Below the pieces are notes generated by a model. That model had not been told where the DNA came from and made no database searches. It saw only the letters and a list, made by a program, of their open reading frames with translations. This document shows, piece after piece, positions 1 through 10,526 of a stretch of 64,000 nucleotides of DNA. Origin of the DNA: Branchiostoma belcheri (Eukaryota; Chordata; Leptocardii; Amphioxiformes; Branchiostomatidae); the NCBI RefSeq assembly GCF_001625305.1, contig NW_017804664.1, positions 232,617-296,616 on the forward strand, in the 5' to 3' direction. The first letter of the stretch is position 1. Each line of letters begins with the position of its first letter. The translations under genes were made by a program, and so were the position numbers.

Positions 1-41
1 AGTATCCACGTACTCGTTAATGATGATGTTGATGGTCTCAC
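1..41 (-). CDS. COX exon 7 (partial, runs off window)
   Basis: After the acceptor cag at 44-42 the exon begins GT-GAG-ACC and encodes [13 protein letters not shown], matching the GETIKIVIEEYVQQ segment of vertebrate COX. The first two bases complete the Gly codon split from the previous exon. The exon continues beyond base 1. Confidence 0.9.
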   Translation of the reverse strand, partial: MRPSTSSLTSTWI

Positions 42-1586
42 CTGTGGTGGGGAGGAGGAGTCAAAGGTGAAGGGTTAGGTCAAAGGTTCTGGTCAAAGTT
101 CAGAGAACATCGAAGAGCATCAAGATCAACAGGAATCTTGTCAATCTAAACCAGTACTTCAGAACTTTATAGATATTTTTTTATAGAAATATGACCCTTA
201 AATTTCTTGTGATTGGATCTTAGGTTTTTTTCTTTAAAGGATTTTAAGATTGATGTATTATGGGTAAGGATTAGTCATTTTAGGTTCAAATTATCAGAAC
301 ATTAAAGAAAATCACCAAGAACCTGGTCAATCCAATCCTATACACATACAGGAATTCCGTTTGAGTTCTCACAAGAATAGAAAGACAAGGATCTTATGAT
401 TTTCCTTGGTAAGATCTCAAGACGTGCGTCTCACCGGTAAGAATGAGCCTGGCGGTCTGGAAGAGCCTCTCGTCGTCCCAGTCGGGGTGCAGCTCCTTCA
501 TGACGTCACACACGCGGTTGTGCTCGCGAAGCCAGACGGTGGAGAACACGAACAGACCCGGCAGCAGCCCGAAAAACTCGTGCCCGATCGCGAACCTGCA
601 GGGGGACAAAAACACGGAAAAATCATGAGGATGAGATACCTTTATTGTACATTCATGCCACGACGGGCTAGGTACAGGTCAAGACTTAGCAGCAGCCCGA
701 AAAACTCGTGCCCGATCGTGAACCTGCAGGCGGAAGAATTAATGAATCATTAATGAATCTCTATTCAACTTGCAGACTTTTCTTTATATATTCCAACATT
801 TCCCAAGAAGAAGTGGATTTCACAAGGGCACACGATCCGTGGCATGTCAGGACTCGAACCCGGGACCTCTTGGTTCAGAGTCGAGCACTCTGCCGCTACG
901 CCACACGACCCCGTTTTTACTCTAAACATATTCTACCAACACTGTTTGTTTACTGCTTGTTTTGCACTCACAAAATAAATGAAATATAACAATTGAAGTT
1001 AAGTAGACATGCATGGGGGGGGGGGGGGGCAAAACCTGGTGGTTTATCTTGGGCCCTTCCCAATACTATAGGATTAAAAATTTCCATTGATACTGAATGA
1101 AACAATATTTAAACGAAGAAGAAAAAAAAAACAGGAAATAAACAGAAACATTTCGAAGAACAAATGGAACAATACAAATCATCTATCTGAACAAATAAAG
1201 AAGGATCAAACTAATTAATCCACTTGAACACGGACGAACTTCCATGATAAAACAAACCTACCGTTTCTGCTCGGGCACGTATGGCGGGTAGATCATGTGT
1301 ACCGGTGCGTCGGCCAGACTAGGCGGGTACACCTCGCCGCCAACCCGCTGGAACTTCAGCTTCCCGTCGGTGAAAGACCGGAGCTGGTGCTGCCGCTCCA
1401 CGTTCTCTCCGTAAATATGGCTCAGGTCAACCTGCGGAGGGGGGAGGGGGGCGTTAGCGTTTCTACATCACCGGACTGTGGCTTATCAAGCTTACTGGTG
1501 TAATTAAGGACGAAAATTTAAAAGAGCCAAGATCTACGAGTGTAAAACAACTGTATGAAAAAGGGTCACAAAATGCTTGGTCAATG

Positions 1587-1626
<40 letters not shown>

Positions 1627-4600
1627 GAGAGAGAAACTTTTGAAAGAAAGATAGAAATTATTACTATAGTTGGCCTGAAAAAAGCAATTCGAAATGTGAG
1701 AAGATTAGGGATGGCAGCGCAACTTGAAGAAGAAGAGAAGGAAGGAAAGAAGTCAGGAAGGAGAAGAACCTACCCCGTGGTCGCCCCATGTGCGTCCCGC
1801 TCCCTTCTTGAAATCCGTCTTGAAGAACTGGTGAGTAAAGTGCTGCGCCATGAAGTTGAAGAGGACGTTTGTTCTGCGCTTGTCGGGGATGAACTCTCTC
1901 CGCGCCAGGAAGGTCTGCGCGATGTACTCGGGGGAGGGGAGGTCCTTCCGTCCGGCGGTGCCCATGGGGGTGGGGCAGCCCGGGGGGACGGGGGGCAGCG
2001 CCCGGGTGTAGTAGGAACGGTCCGCGTAGGTGTCCCAGCTGGTGTAGTCGTGCCCTGTGTGGTACAGGGGAGGGCTGTCGACTGTGGAGGACCGGACTGC
2101 GGAGGTGAACAAACAAACAAACACGTCAGTAAACATGTAAACAAGCATGTAAACAGTGAGTAAACATGTCAACAAACAAATATGTGATGGAAACATTAAA
2201 CTTTACAGCAGGCTAAAAAAGCCATTTTCGTTTAAAACAAATAAATACTAGTATATTTGCGTCTGAGAGTTGCAGTTTTCACCCCACCGCTAGAGGTCGC
2301 CTTACTTTTGTAAACGGCCCTCATGATGAAGTTGCTGAGGAAGGGAACCTTGTTGATGACGTCCCAGAGCCACTTGTAGTTGGTCAGCAGGTGGTGAGTC
2401 GTCTTCTTACTGGGCTTCAGCGCGACTTTCACGGCAGTCCAGAACTCCGCTGGAACGAAAAATGCAGTAACGTTAGTGTTGTAATAATGATTACAGCCGC
2501 TAGGCGTCGTTACTGATCCATGCTAGCTTCAGCGCGACTTTCACGGCAGTCCAGAACTCCGCTGGGAGGAAAAATGCAGAAACGTTAGTGTTGTACTTAT
2601 CATTACAGACGCTAGGCGTCGCTACTGATCCATGTTAGCTTCAGAACAACTTTTACAGCAGTCCAGAACTCCGCTGGGAGGAAAAAATGCAGAAACGTTA
2701 GTGTTGTACTTATCATTACAGCCGCTAGGTGTCGTTACTGATCCATGTTAGCTTCACTGCGACTTTGATGGACGTGCAGAACGGGAGAAGTGGAAACTGT
2801 TATTGTTGCACTAAGTATTACCGGCGCTAGATGTCACTACCGATCCACGTTTGCGCTACTCCAGTCCAGTTCGTAAACTGTCTTGTTGTTTTGTTTTGTG
2901 GGGAATTTAGTCACAAACTCCTGACCAGAAAAATCCTAACGTCAACAAACGACAGGTGAGTTTACCTGTCCTGCTCACCTGGCGTGGTTCCAGGTGCCAC
3001 AGGTTACCTGTGGACCAGAAGTTCCGCCTGTATTTACACCTGAGGTAAGGTGTTTACCTTCGCGTGGTGGTTCAGGTAACGGTCACGGTAGCGACACTGA
3101 TACCTGTTAAACCTCTTATAAAAATTCCTGAGGGTCGGATTGGGATTCTAGAAATACCGTAAACACAACAAGTAGACCGGAAACCCCCCGCATGTGCTCC
3201 GTAAGCTGAAAATCTTTCCTCTTAAAATTCTGCCGGTATCTTGAATTTCACAGTCCGGATGTTCTTACAGAAAAACTGTTAGCCATGGTATTACTATTTA
3301 AAGCGAACTAGTATGGCTTTCAAACATTTTGATTTGATTTGATTTTATATAGACAATACTCATTTTGTTGTGTTAAGTGCCTTTCCAAAGGGCACAAGAT
3401 CGGTGGCATGTCAGGACTCAAACCCGGGACCTCTTGGTTCCGAGTCGAGCACTCTGCCGTTGCGCCACACGACCGCACACATGTTTAGAAAACAGAAGTC
3501 TTTGTGGCGTTTCTATTGCTCAATACTGAAGCTACTTTGTACAAAACTTTGTTGAGTTGAAGAAGTTGAGGTTTTTACTCACGTATGTCGCAGTTCTGTC
3601 CGTAGTATCCGGTCCGGGTGCAGTCACAGGTGTAGGAGTCGCCTTCTCTCATGCACACGCCCATGTTTTGGCACGGCATAGAGCAGCAAGGGTTTTCTGT
3701 CGGGTAGAAACATGGACATGTTGGGATCTGCTGATTTTAAACTCCAAAGGCCTCCAAACACCCATCCCTAAGCAGACTCAAACCTCTAATCCTTCCCCAT
3801 ACATACTGAAATGTTCTGGCACGCCAAAAAGCACCTACTGATTCTTACTAAGGAGAAAACATAGTCTCATCATCTCAATAGTTAGTCTGGAGTCCAGCCT
3901 TGTTAGCTTTGGTCCGCTCCCCAAGATCCGCTACCTGGGCAGCGGACCAAAGCTAACCAGGCTGGACTCCAGGCTACTTACTAAACTAAAACGCCAGTCC
4001 AGACCCAAGCCCCTATTGAAATAATTATCCCTCATACAGACATCTTGTTTCTGGCACGGCAAAGCGCCTTGAGCAAAAGGGTCGTTTCACAAGATAAGAA
4101 CATACACAGGTCAGCACACACCTGCATGTAGTTACCGCTTATCAATGCTCACAGGAATGTGTCAAGATCGTGTATCTAAAGTACGACATTATACGTCCTG
4201 GCGAAACTTCAAAACAATATCTCAAACTCAAAAACAACCTCTCTCTCTCTATCTATCAGTCAATCTGAAAAGACTCATAGTGACCAACTGCTTAAAACAA
4301 ACAGGATGGCTCATTCCTAGTAACAAGACAAATCAGATTTGAGCTTTAAGTCACCTTACAAAAATAAATGTCCAAAGTCATTAAAAAACAATAGACCCTA
4401 GACAAGAACAAGCATATTTCGTAGTTCTTAATTCAGAATCTGTAACGACTGTACGTAGATATAAAAAGAAGAACATTGAAATGTGTTAAAGACATCCAAT
4501 GCGATTTCAGCCAAGGGCCCTTCCAGTAACCATTTTCTGTCCGAATTTTGTGTATTTTTGCTCCATGAGGGTCAATATACGCCCTTATTTTAATTCACTA

Positions 4601-6013
4601 TCTAGATAAATGACTAGAATATTGACTTGAAAAAACTGGTTTCCAAGCCCTAAAACTGCACTAGATGCCTTCAAATGACTGTCCGAATGTGACTTGTGTT
4701 CAGCCTTGTTTAATTCAAATGCTAATAACGAGAACCACGCGTAACCCCCTCGCGACCCTTGCGCAATCTGTCCTCTCCACGCGTAACCCCCTCGCGACCC
4801 TTGCGCAATCTGTCCTCTCCACTCAAGAGCTTTTCGCAATATTTGAATCCGCCATGACGAAAATAGAAGTGGTGGACAAACAGGGATGACATTTCCGACA
4901 TTTGCTCAACCCTGCTGAATTTTCATGGACTCTCCACGTCCTTTTCAGTTTTTCCTGACTTTGTTTGTCTCCCACAAACACGTTTCTCACATCGGCAAAC
5001 TTTTCTCGCAGGGAAACAGACACAAACATCACTTGACATTCATGTCAAACACTTGGCAGCGGCGCTGGTCTTACTCAGCTGTTAGCCTCTACCAGGCTTC
5101 GGGAGGCGGCTGGAAAGAGTAGAAATCGGCCAAATAGAGAGATAACATGCCAGGAGAGTTGGTCCGCTGGAGAGTACAGTTTGGCGCTTAAACTGTTCTC
5201 TCTTCGACCAAACTCCCCTGGCATGTCATCTCTCTATTTGCCCGATTTCTACTCTTTCCAACCGCCTCCCGAAGCCTGGTAGAGGCTACTCAGCTGCCGC
5301 GCGGAGTCAAAATAACACAATTCTGTCAGTGGCAATTTTCTGACTAATTACACCAAACCACAGGAGGAATTTATCTTTCTATCAGACGCTGTACCCTAGG
5401 TTGTTGGACGGGTGAGGTTTAGATCAGAGCGGTTCGCATTGTTTCTGTTAAACCGCGGTTTTATCGGTCTCGCTATCTCACATGCCCGGAGCTACACCCG
5501 TGGTTACCTAGGTAACGCCTGACGTTTTCTCCTTACAGAACTAACCTTTCTTTAAATAGCACGGGGAAGAAGACGTCAAGACAGTTTTCTTAAAGGCATT
5601 CAATGCGAGCTCAGAGAAGCAAAACTGAAAATATTCTGAATAAGGCAATCTTTATGATACTGACACATACTGTCCCACATTAGCACATTTCAATCAGAAT
5701 TTCATACTTCGGGTATTTCAAACTGCAGAAACAACCCCAGAGATGAGTCCTTCATTTTCTGGGTGGTACCCTAAAATCAGCTGAGGGCCCTTCCAGTAAC
5801 CATTTTCGGTCAGGATTTTGGGTATTTTTGCTCCATGTGGGTCAATATACACTGGGACAGTGTGGTTTCAATTCAGTATGTAGATAAGTGACTAATAAGT
5901 CGGGTTTCCAAGCCCTGAAAACTGCACTGGATGTCTTTAAAGCGAGAGGAAAGGGAAAGTTTCTTACCTGCAACAATCAGTGCGGGAAGCAGCATCAGGC
6001 AAAGGGTCATCAT
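1..6013 (-). CDS. PTGS-like (COX): Cyclooxygenase (prostaglandin G/H synthase), 5' half of gene, seven exons
   Basis: Haem enzyme of the ER and nuclear-envelope lumen that converts arachidonate to PGG2 and PGH2, the first committed prostanoid step. Exons in transcript order: 6013-5968, 3696-3583, 2449-2306, 2096-1774, 1431-1262, 595-435 and 41-1. They total 999 nt (333 codons) and all phases agree. Residues 1-15 are a signal peptide, 16-54 an EGF module ([10 protein letters not shown]...[10 protein letters not shown]), about 55-102 the membrane-binding helices, and the peroxidase/cyclooxygenase domain follows. The haem-side motif [11 protein letters not shown] is intact (Gln186 and His190, matching Gln203/His207 of sheep COX-1), as is [10 protein letters not shown]. 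The residue matching sheep Arg120 reads Ser92 (PFLSNFIM). The remaining domain, with the catalytic Tyr and the aspirin-site Ser, lies off the left edge. Whether this is COX-1-like or COX-2-like cannot be said; an independent lineage copy is likely. Confidence 0.95.
435..595 (-). CDS. COX exon 6
   Basis: 161 nt between the acceptor cag (598-596) and the donor G|gtgaga (434-433). It encodes [14 protein letters not shown], then [10 protein letters not shown] and [11 protein letters not shown], a hallmark stretch of cyclooxygenases. A palindromic TGACGTCA at 501-508 is formed by the CDVMKE codons. A partial copy of the acceptor end lies upstream at about 688-733. Confidence 0.95.
688..735 (-). 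repeat. Duplicated acceptor end of COX exon 6
   Basis: About 45 bp repeat 564-606 with one or two changes. They include the acceptor tract gcag and the first ~40 nt of the exon ([11 protein letters not shown]), but no donor. The piece lies in the intron just upstream of the real exon, so it is an exon fragment and not a usable exon. Confidence 0.85.
800..911 (-). mobile_element. tRNA-derived SINE fragment
   Basis: Read on the minus strand it has an A-box-like GTGGCGTAGCGG, a pol III B box GGTTCGAGTCC, and the tail TGACATGCCAC. The same head recurs at 3360, 25240, 37860 and 60760. Confidence 0.85.
1262..1431 (-). CDS. COX exon 5
   Basis: 170 nt; acceptor ccgcag and donor ACG|gtaggt. It encodes [10 protein letters not shown], then [10 protein letters not shown] and [11 protein letters not shown], matching VDLGHIYGDN and EMYPPSVEEAP in vertebrates. 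It starts in phase 0 and ends in phase 2. Confidence 0.95.
1582..1635. repeat. GA-rich microsatellite
   Basis: A run of GA dinucleotides with a few GACA interruptions, in the intron downstream of COX exon 4. Confidence 0.95.
1774..2096 (-). CDS. COX exon 4 (distal haem region)
   Basis: 323 nt; acceptor ccgcag and donor GGG|gtaggt. It encodes [36 protein letters not shown] and [11 protein letters not shown]. The Cys of GCPTPMG matches the residue that forms the disulfide to the EGF module. The NxS glycosylation site before YYTR in mammals reads Asp-Arg-Ser here, so that sequon is missing. Confidence 0.96.
2306..2449 (-). CDS. COX exon 3 (membrane-binding domain)
   Basis: 144 nt; acceptor ttccag and donor AAAA|gtaagg. 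It encodes [28 protein letters not shown] and [13 protein letters not shown], the four amphipathic helices that sit in one leaflet of the membrane. The Arg that anchors the fatty-acid carboxylate in vertebrates (PFLRNAIM) is Ser. The last 35 nt next to the acceptor belong to a 112-bp tandem array that continues into the upstream intron. Confidence 0.95.
2415..2857 (-). repeat. 112-bp tandem array overlapping COX exon 3 acceptor
   Basis: Four units start with cttca at 2415, 2527, 2639 and 2752. Unit 1 contains the true acceptor and 35 nt of exon. Units 2 and 3 keep the acceptor-like ctccgctggg block and the exon sequence; unit 4 is degraded. The extra units lack the rest of the exon and its donor. 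Confidence 0.9.
3330..3476 (-). mobile_element. tRNA-derived SINE fragment
   Basis: Same family: TGGCGCAACGGCAGAG, then CCGGGTTTGAGTCC, TGACATGCCAC, then CTTTGGAAAGGCAC. It is truncated near an AT-rich stretch at its 3' end. Confidence 0.85.
3583..3696 (-). CDS. COX exon 2 (EGF-like module)
   Basis: 114 nt; acceptor cgacag and donor C|gtgagt. It encodes [15 protein letters not shown] and [15 protein letters not shown] with the spacing of the COX EGF dimerisation module. Phase 1 at both ends, consistent with its neighbours. Confidence 0.96.
3883..3976. mobile_element. Hairpin MITE-like inverted repeat
   Basis: Arms of about 36 bp (TAGTCTGGAGTCCAGCCT... and ...AGGCTGGACTCCAGGCTA) enclose about 20 bp. 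No clear target duplication. It lies in COX intron 1. Confidence 0.75.
4486..4673 (+). mobile_element. TTAA-ended MITE family G, internally deleted copy
   Basis: It starts TTAAAGACATCCAATGCG and ends GCACTAGATGCCTTCAAA. The core (gggcccttccagtaacc, ttgctccatg) is shared with 5590-5940 and 57242-57634. Confidence 0.75.
4736..4819. repeat. 42-bp tandem duplication
   Basis: Two near-identical 42-bp units containing cgcgtaaccccctcgcga. They fall in COX intron 1 and have no coding context. Confidence 0.9.
5082..5288. mobile_element. MITE family A with 8-bp target duplication
   Basis: A long palindrome: TTAGCCTCTACCAGGCTTCG at the left and its complement at the right, with arms close to 100 bp. 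It is flanked by exact ctcagctg at 5074-5081 and 5289-5296. An 8-bp duplication points to hAT-type transposition. No coding capacity. Confidence 0.9.
5590..5940 (+). mobile_element. TTAA-ended MITE family G, longest copy
   Basis: Begins TTAAAGGCATTCAATGCG and ends GCACTGGATGTCTTTAA, so the ends form an imperfect inverted repeat with TTAA at both tips. No open frame of interest. It lies just downstream (in gene terms) of the COX exon 1 donor. Confidence 0.8.
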
Positions 6014-6018
6014 TGCAC
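5968..6018 (-). CDS. COX exon 1: start codon and signal peptide
   Basis: Coding from ATG at 6013 to donor G|gtaaga at 5967: [15 protein letters not shown], a hydrophobic secretory signal that runs into ENPCC of the next exon. A second ATG follows immediately. Five bases upstream of the ATG is a good acceptor (tgtccccacag at 6019), so a non-coding 5' exon lies further right. Confidence 0.88.
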
Positions 6019-6220
6019 CTGTGGGGACAAACCGAGACATAAAATGTTAAATGTGAGTGTCTCAACGGGTTTACCGTACAAAGTGTACAAGCAGCTGCTA
6101 TTTCTGTTTCTGGACTCTAAATCGGGTTTCAAAAGTTTCTTTTGTTGAAACCCATGTTTGAACTTATGCTTAACTGTATTGTTGTCTAAACATAGTCCGT
6201 TTGAAGTGCCTGTGTAAACC

Positions 6221-6435
6221 TATAGTTAGTCTCTACCAGACTAACTACGCCAGCTATATATATATATATGAAGGAGAATATTGCCAGGGGAGTTTGGCCG
6301 CCTTGTAGGTTTGACAGGCCGCACAGGGAAGGAAAGAAACTACCTCCCCGCGGCCGGACTCCCTTGGCCAAATTTACTCTCTTTTTTGCCGAATTCTACG
6401 ATCCGTATTCCCGTGGAAAGGCCTGGTGGAGGCTA
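6221..6435. mobile_element. MITE family B with target duplication
   Basis: It runs from ...tagtctctaccagac to ...ggcctggtggaggcta, flanked by gtgtaaacc at 6212-6220 and 6436-6444. The ends resemble those of family A, but the interior differs (gccaggggagtttggccgcc). It sits in the inferred COX 5'UTR intron. Confidence 0.88.
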
Positions 6436-6580
6436 GTGTAAACCGCAGATAGCGCATAACTGCCGGACCCTGCGGCTGGCCGCTTTGTGTCTGGCCGGAG
6501 TGTTGCCGGTGGCTTGTCGGCTCCATGGAGAGCGCATTGCCGCGGGGCTAGCGTCCAGTCCCCGGCAACTCGGGCCGTTC

Positions 6581-6808
6581 AGGGGGCATGCATGGGGGGG
6601 TCCCGACAACGCTCTACGCTAAATTACTAGTATGAGAACCGGCTACGCTTCAGAAGCGATCACGCTTTACGATAAATTCCAAGTGGCTACAACGCATTAC
6701 AACGCGAATTACGCTCTACGTTGAGCGGTCCGTCTACGCTCTACGTAGAATTGTTTAAAACGGCCGATTACGCTCTACGGAAAAAGGCATGCGGAGCCTG
6801 CAGGCACC
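6581..6808. mobile_element. MITE family F-related copy (ACGCTCTACG-rich)
   Basis: From gggggcatgcatgggg to agcctgcaggcacc, with repeated acgctctacg words inside. The ends match those of 32674-32848 and 43924-44138. Confidence 0.6.
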
Positions 6809-6924
6809 TAACCACAGCCGGCTACACCCCACACATTACCAGTGAAAGAACAGTTTGCTTTAGCCCGCCCCTTTTCAGTCAAGAATGTGCGGAATGGAGA
6901 AAAAAAAACAGTTCGAAAACTCAC

Positions 6925-7108
6925 CGTTCATTTTTGGAGACAAAAATTCCAGCGGTTGGTTTTCACAGAAAACACTGGTCAGAAAAGTCGTTGTTTGTCA
7001 CAACCAAGGATCTGTCGGTCCAATTCTGGTCAGAACTCGCCTGGAGTCGTCTGCAAATGGCGGGAAAAGGTCTCTGAGGTAGCGTCTTCCCTTCTGTCGT
7101 CTGCGTTC
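6925..7108 (-). other. Candidate COX 5' untranslated exon
   Basis: A strong donor (GAACG|gtgagt, 6924-6919 on the minus strand) lies 0.9 kb upstream of the acceptor at 6019. The sequence behind it reaches a GC-rich promoter. The start near 7105-7110 is inferred from the TATA-like TTAAAAACC at 7140-7132. Splicing is a prediction. Confidence 0.4.
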
Positions 7109-7285
7109 TGAGGAACTCGGGCCGGGCGCGCGGTTTTTAAGGGCGCGCGTTGCTAGGGCGTGACGTCACGCTGTTTGGCTGCGGACGCTCGCGCCACGCC
7201 GATGACGTCACGGCCCGCAGCCGAGGTGGAATGTCGATCGGCAGGTTCCGGCGGCGCGCGTCGGAAGTGCTCGGGACCAATCGGC
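7109..7285 (-). promoter_or_regulatory. GC-rich COX promoter with two CREs and a CCAAT box
   Basis: The stretch is rich in CpG and GCGCGC. It contains perfect TGACGTCA elements at 7161-7168 and 7203-7210, a CCAATCGG (NF-Y type) at 7277-7284, and TTAAAAACC at 7132-7140 read on the minus strand. This order (CCAAT, CRE, CRE, TATA-like) upstream of the inferred start fits a cAMP-inducible promoter. CRE control is well known for vertebrate PTGS2; here it is inferred from motifs. Confidence 0.6.
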
Positions 7286-7289
7286 GGGC

Positions 7290-7960
7290 TTCGGAAGCGG
7301 TCGGATGACTGGCTGACCGTTCGGTTGATCTGGGATTTTTATTTTGCGGAGGAGTCGGAAAAGGCTTCGCCACGAGACAAACTCACGCCTCTGGCTGAGT
7401 TTACTAACACAGACATGACAACAAACGGGACTGGGAAACGTTTAAGTGCGTTAGAAATGTGATAATCTGTTTGAATTGGACAAGAATCGGAAACACAAAT
7501 ATGCTGTGAAGCCATGACATGACATGACGAAATACAGTGAACTTTGAATATAAAATTGTGTGTTTAAACCACACCTAATTATAAATAGCACGTTTGCTGT
7601 ACTGTTGGAAGTTTCGCAGATTAATTTTTAAAAGTTAATGATAGGTCTGTATCAGAGAATGTCAAAACTGCTGCGTAGTCATGACATGACGAAATGCAAT
7701 CAACTTTAAATATCAAAATTGTGTATTTAAACCACACCTAAATAGCAAGTTTGCTGTACTGTTACTGTTAGAAGGTTTTGTAGGTTACGTTTTAAAACAT
7801 CCCCATGTTTGCCTAATTTTGCTATCAATAATTTAGATTTTCACACGTTGAATTATTGACTTTTTTTATTTTTAGAATCGACCCTCTTGTACTTCATATT
7901 CTATGAAATACCTACTATTCCATGTACTTCTCAAACATTTCTGCCCACCCAGTATATATA
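7290..7960. other. Intergenic, AT-rich partial duplication
   Basis: No gene seen. Two copies of about 170 bp share ctgctgtgaag/ctgcgtagtcatgacatgacgaaat, tcaactttaaat and tttaaaccacacctaa (7500-7620 and 7670-7790). Confidence 0.6.
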
Positions 7961-7965
7961 TGTTT

Positions 7966-8117
7966 AATCTCCAAGCAGATCCCTTTCGGTGACAAGACAG
8001 TATCCATTAGCCAGAGAAGGTCGCTGGCCACCGACGGGTGGGGGTAGCGACAAAAAAAAAAACGGCCATATATAAAAAGCTAACGATCATTCCCCCACAA
8101 CCTCTGCTTGGAGAGTA
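7966..8117. mobile_element. MITE family D (tctccaagcaga ends)
   Basis: Inverted ends aatctccaagcagatc and tctgcttggaga. The interior is unlike the 40575 copy apart from the tips. Target duplication unclear. Confidence 0.6.
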
Positions 8118-9600
8118 GGTATATCTGCTGTATGTTGTAGTGACACGTTTAGCTCAGTGCTAGCCTGCACGTAAGCACCACACCCGCTGCCTATTGTTAC
8201 ACTGTAACGGTGACGTACTTTCTACTGTTTCTGTTGTAAGACTATATGATAACGTGCAAGTCAGTACCACACACTCACACCTGAACACACCCATCATTAA
8301 ATCTTACTAACACTTCTCTCATACAGTCTATGGTTACAGCAATGTTTGTGTGAGTTTATACTATTTCTGTTGCATGATGTAATATTATATGACAACACAC
8401 TCACACCCAAACACACACCCTCCTCACACCCATCATTAAAGCTTCATGATCTTTCTCATACATGCAGTCTATGCCTAGCCTCCTTCGCAGTCTTGTTGGG
8501 CGTCGGCGTAATTTTTTCTCTGAGCGACGAGAGTAATATGCGGCCGCGAGGTTTCGCGCTCCAACAGCGAAACCTTCTCTCCGTGGCAAAAAGTCCCTAG
8601 TCTATGCCTCTCTCTATGGTCACAGTGATGCTGACGTGAGTTCCTACTACTTCTCTTATATGACGTATAAAAGATTATATGATAACACCCAGCCCCCCAC
8701 ACCCCCATCACACACCCATATAAGAGATTACTGACCTTTGTCCGTACTAACCCGCAGAGGTCAGTGACCTGTAGCCCGAATGACGCCGGAGTATCAGCTG
8801 TACCAGGCCGTCTTCCAGAACTTTCCAGAACCTTCCACAGCCTTCCAGAACCTTCCAGATCCTTCCAGATTTGCGCCACAAAAACGGCCATGTGTCCATC
8901 TTCCCGCCATGTATCTGAAGGAATATATATATGAGAGAAAGTTATTGACCCAACAAAATACAGCGACTTTCGTTAGGTCTATAACTAAACATACAGACAG
9001 ATACATGGGTACAACAGAATTGATCTACAAAGGTAGGGATGAATCAACTTCTACTTATTATAGGTCTAAACATTACAAGTTCTTTAAAGTCAAATGACAC
9101 ATTAAATTATTTCAATGCTACAGGAATAGAGATACATGGTGTCGCTTTTGGGATGACACTGTGACTGTGACAGTGAGACTTTGCTACATTCAGTAACAAG
9201 TTAAGATGTAGCAGAAATTCATCACGCAAAACTATAGCTTCTAGAGTGTACAGGAATTAGTTTTATGTTGTTATAAGGAGTTTTTTTCTTCCATCATTTT
9301 ATTGTAAAAATAAAATATTATCACCATAGAGGTATAACCTCCTTATTAGCACATACATGATAAAAATTTGACAAAATATCTCAAAATGGAAGTAAACGTG
9401 CAGTGGGTGGAAGAAAAGCCATAAGAACAGCAAACATCTCTACTCATTCCACAGATATGCGCGTAGCTAGTTATTTCTCCTGGCGTTTCCTAGTGTTTCC
9501 ATGTACGGTACCGGCACAGTTCTGTAGAAAAACCGCAGAACTATGACAAGAATTTCCCGTACCTAGAACAAAACCGAACCGACAGTTTTGTGGTCAGGCT
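8118..9600. other. Intergenic stretch without recognised genes
   Basis: AC-rich segments with repeated acacactcacacc and cccatcattaaa words occur at 8230-8730 (three diverged units). A 12-14-bp ccttccagaa tandem lies at 8815-8870. The rest is AT-rich with nothing recognised. Confidence 0.5.
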
Positions 9601-9612
9601 TTAGCAACCCTC

Positions 9613-9848
9613 AAAAACCCATCCGTATCTGGGCGTCACATTGACAAGCGGACTGAAGTGGGGTGCACATGTTAGAAAAATCACAACTAAGGCGAAACAG
9701 ACATTGGGAGTGATTAAACGTAATCTGTGGGCATGTCCAACTAGAGTAAAATCACTTGCATACACGTCACTTGTAAGACCGAACCTAGAATATGCTGAGA
9801 CAGTATGGGATCCATATACAAAGAAAGACAAATTGGAAAGGGTACAGA
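9613..9848 (+). mobile_element. LINE reverse transcriptase C-terminal fragment
   Basis: An open frame gives YLGVTLTSGLKWGAHV, then GVIKRNL and LAYTSLVRPNLEYAETVWDP. These are the post-YADD segments of CR1/jockey-group reverse transcriptases. It is cut off at 9849 by MITE sequence. A second piece of such a tail lies at 10527-10650, so one old LINE copy may have been split by later insertions. Confidence 0.85.
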
Positions 9849-10124
9849 ATCAAACTGTCCTCTCTAGCGGACCAATTCCCCTGGAATGTTATCTCTCTAT
9901 TTAACCAATTTCTACTCTTTCCAGCCGCCTCCCGAAGCCTGGTAGAGTCTAGGTCCGCGAGAGAGTACAGTACTCTCTAGGGGACCAACTCCCCGGACCA
10001 TCTCTCTATTTGACCAATTTCTACTTAGAAATGTCGCCTCCCGAAGCCTGGTAGAGGCTACACAGGAAGGCTTGTTAGAGGCTACGATCCGTACCGCCGT
10101 AGGAAGGCCAGATGGAGGCTACAG
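9849..10124. mobile_element. Cluster of MITE right ends (families A and B)
   Basis: Two family A right halves (ending near 9950 and at 10062, each ...cgcctcccgaagcctggtag) and one family B right end (...aggccagatggaggcta, 10124) lie in series. They look like nested or recombined insertions into the LINE fragment. Confidence 0.75.
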
Positions 10125-10526
10125 CCCCCCCCCCCCGTCCTTGTCTCCCATTGTTCCCGCATTGTTTACTCTGAAGCCTGTTTTTTGTTCTCCTCTGTTT
10201 GTGAACTATTTTCATCCCGCTATTTTCTCCCGCATTGACGCACAGAATCTCCACATGAAATATTCATACGGAATTCTGTCCCGGGAAAAACGCACGGAAT
10301 GTGCGGGATGGCGTAAATACACGTGCAAACATGTACATGGCATTTACTTCTAATCAAAGAATTTTTCACCATTTTTTTTCTCACCAGAATTTTCAGTTAT
10401 TTTTCACCAGCGTGTTGTACACATAGCTAGCTTGAACAGTGAAACCTGTGACCACAAAAAAAAAACGCAAGGCTTATGCTTTCAGGTCGCGAAAAGACAT
10501 CCAGAAATATGTAAAGGAATAGACCA

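Noticed and set aside
1664-2196. Long minus-strand and plus-strand open frames over 1555-2196
   Set aside because: They are shadows of, or read-through around, COX exon 4; only the 1774-2096 frame with splice sites matches cyclooxygenase.
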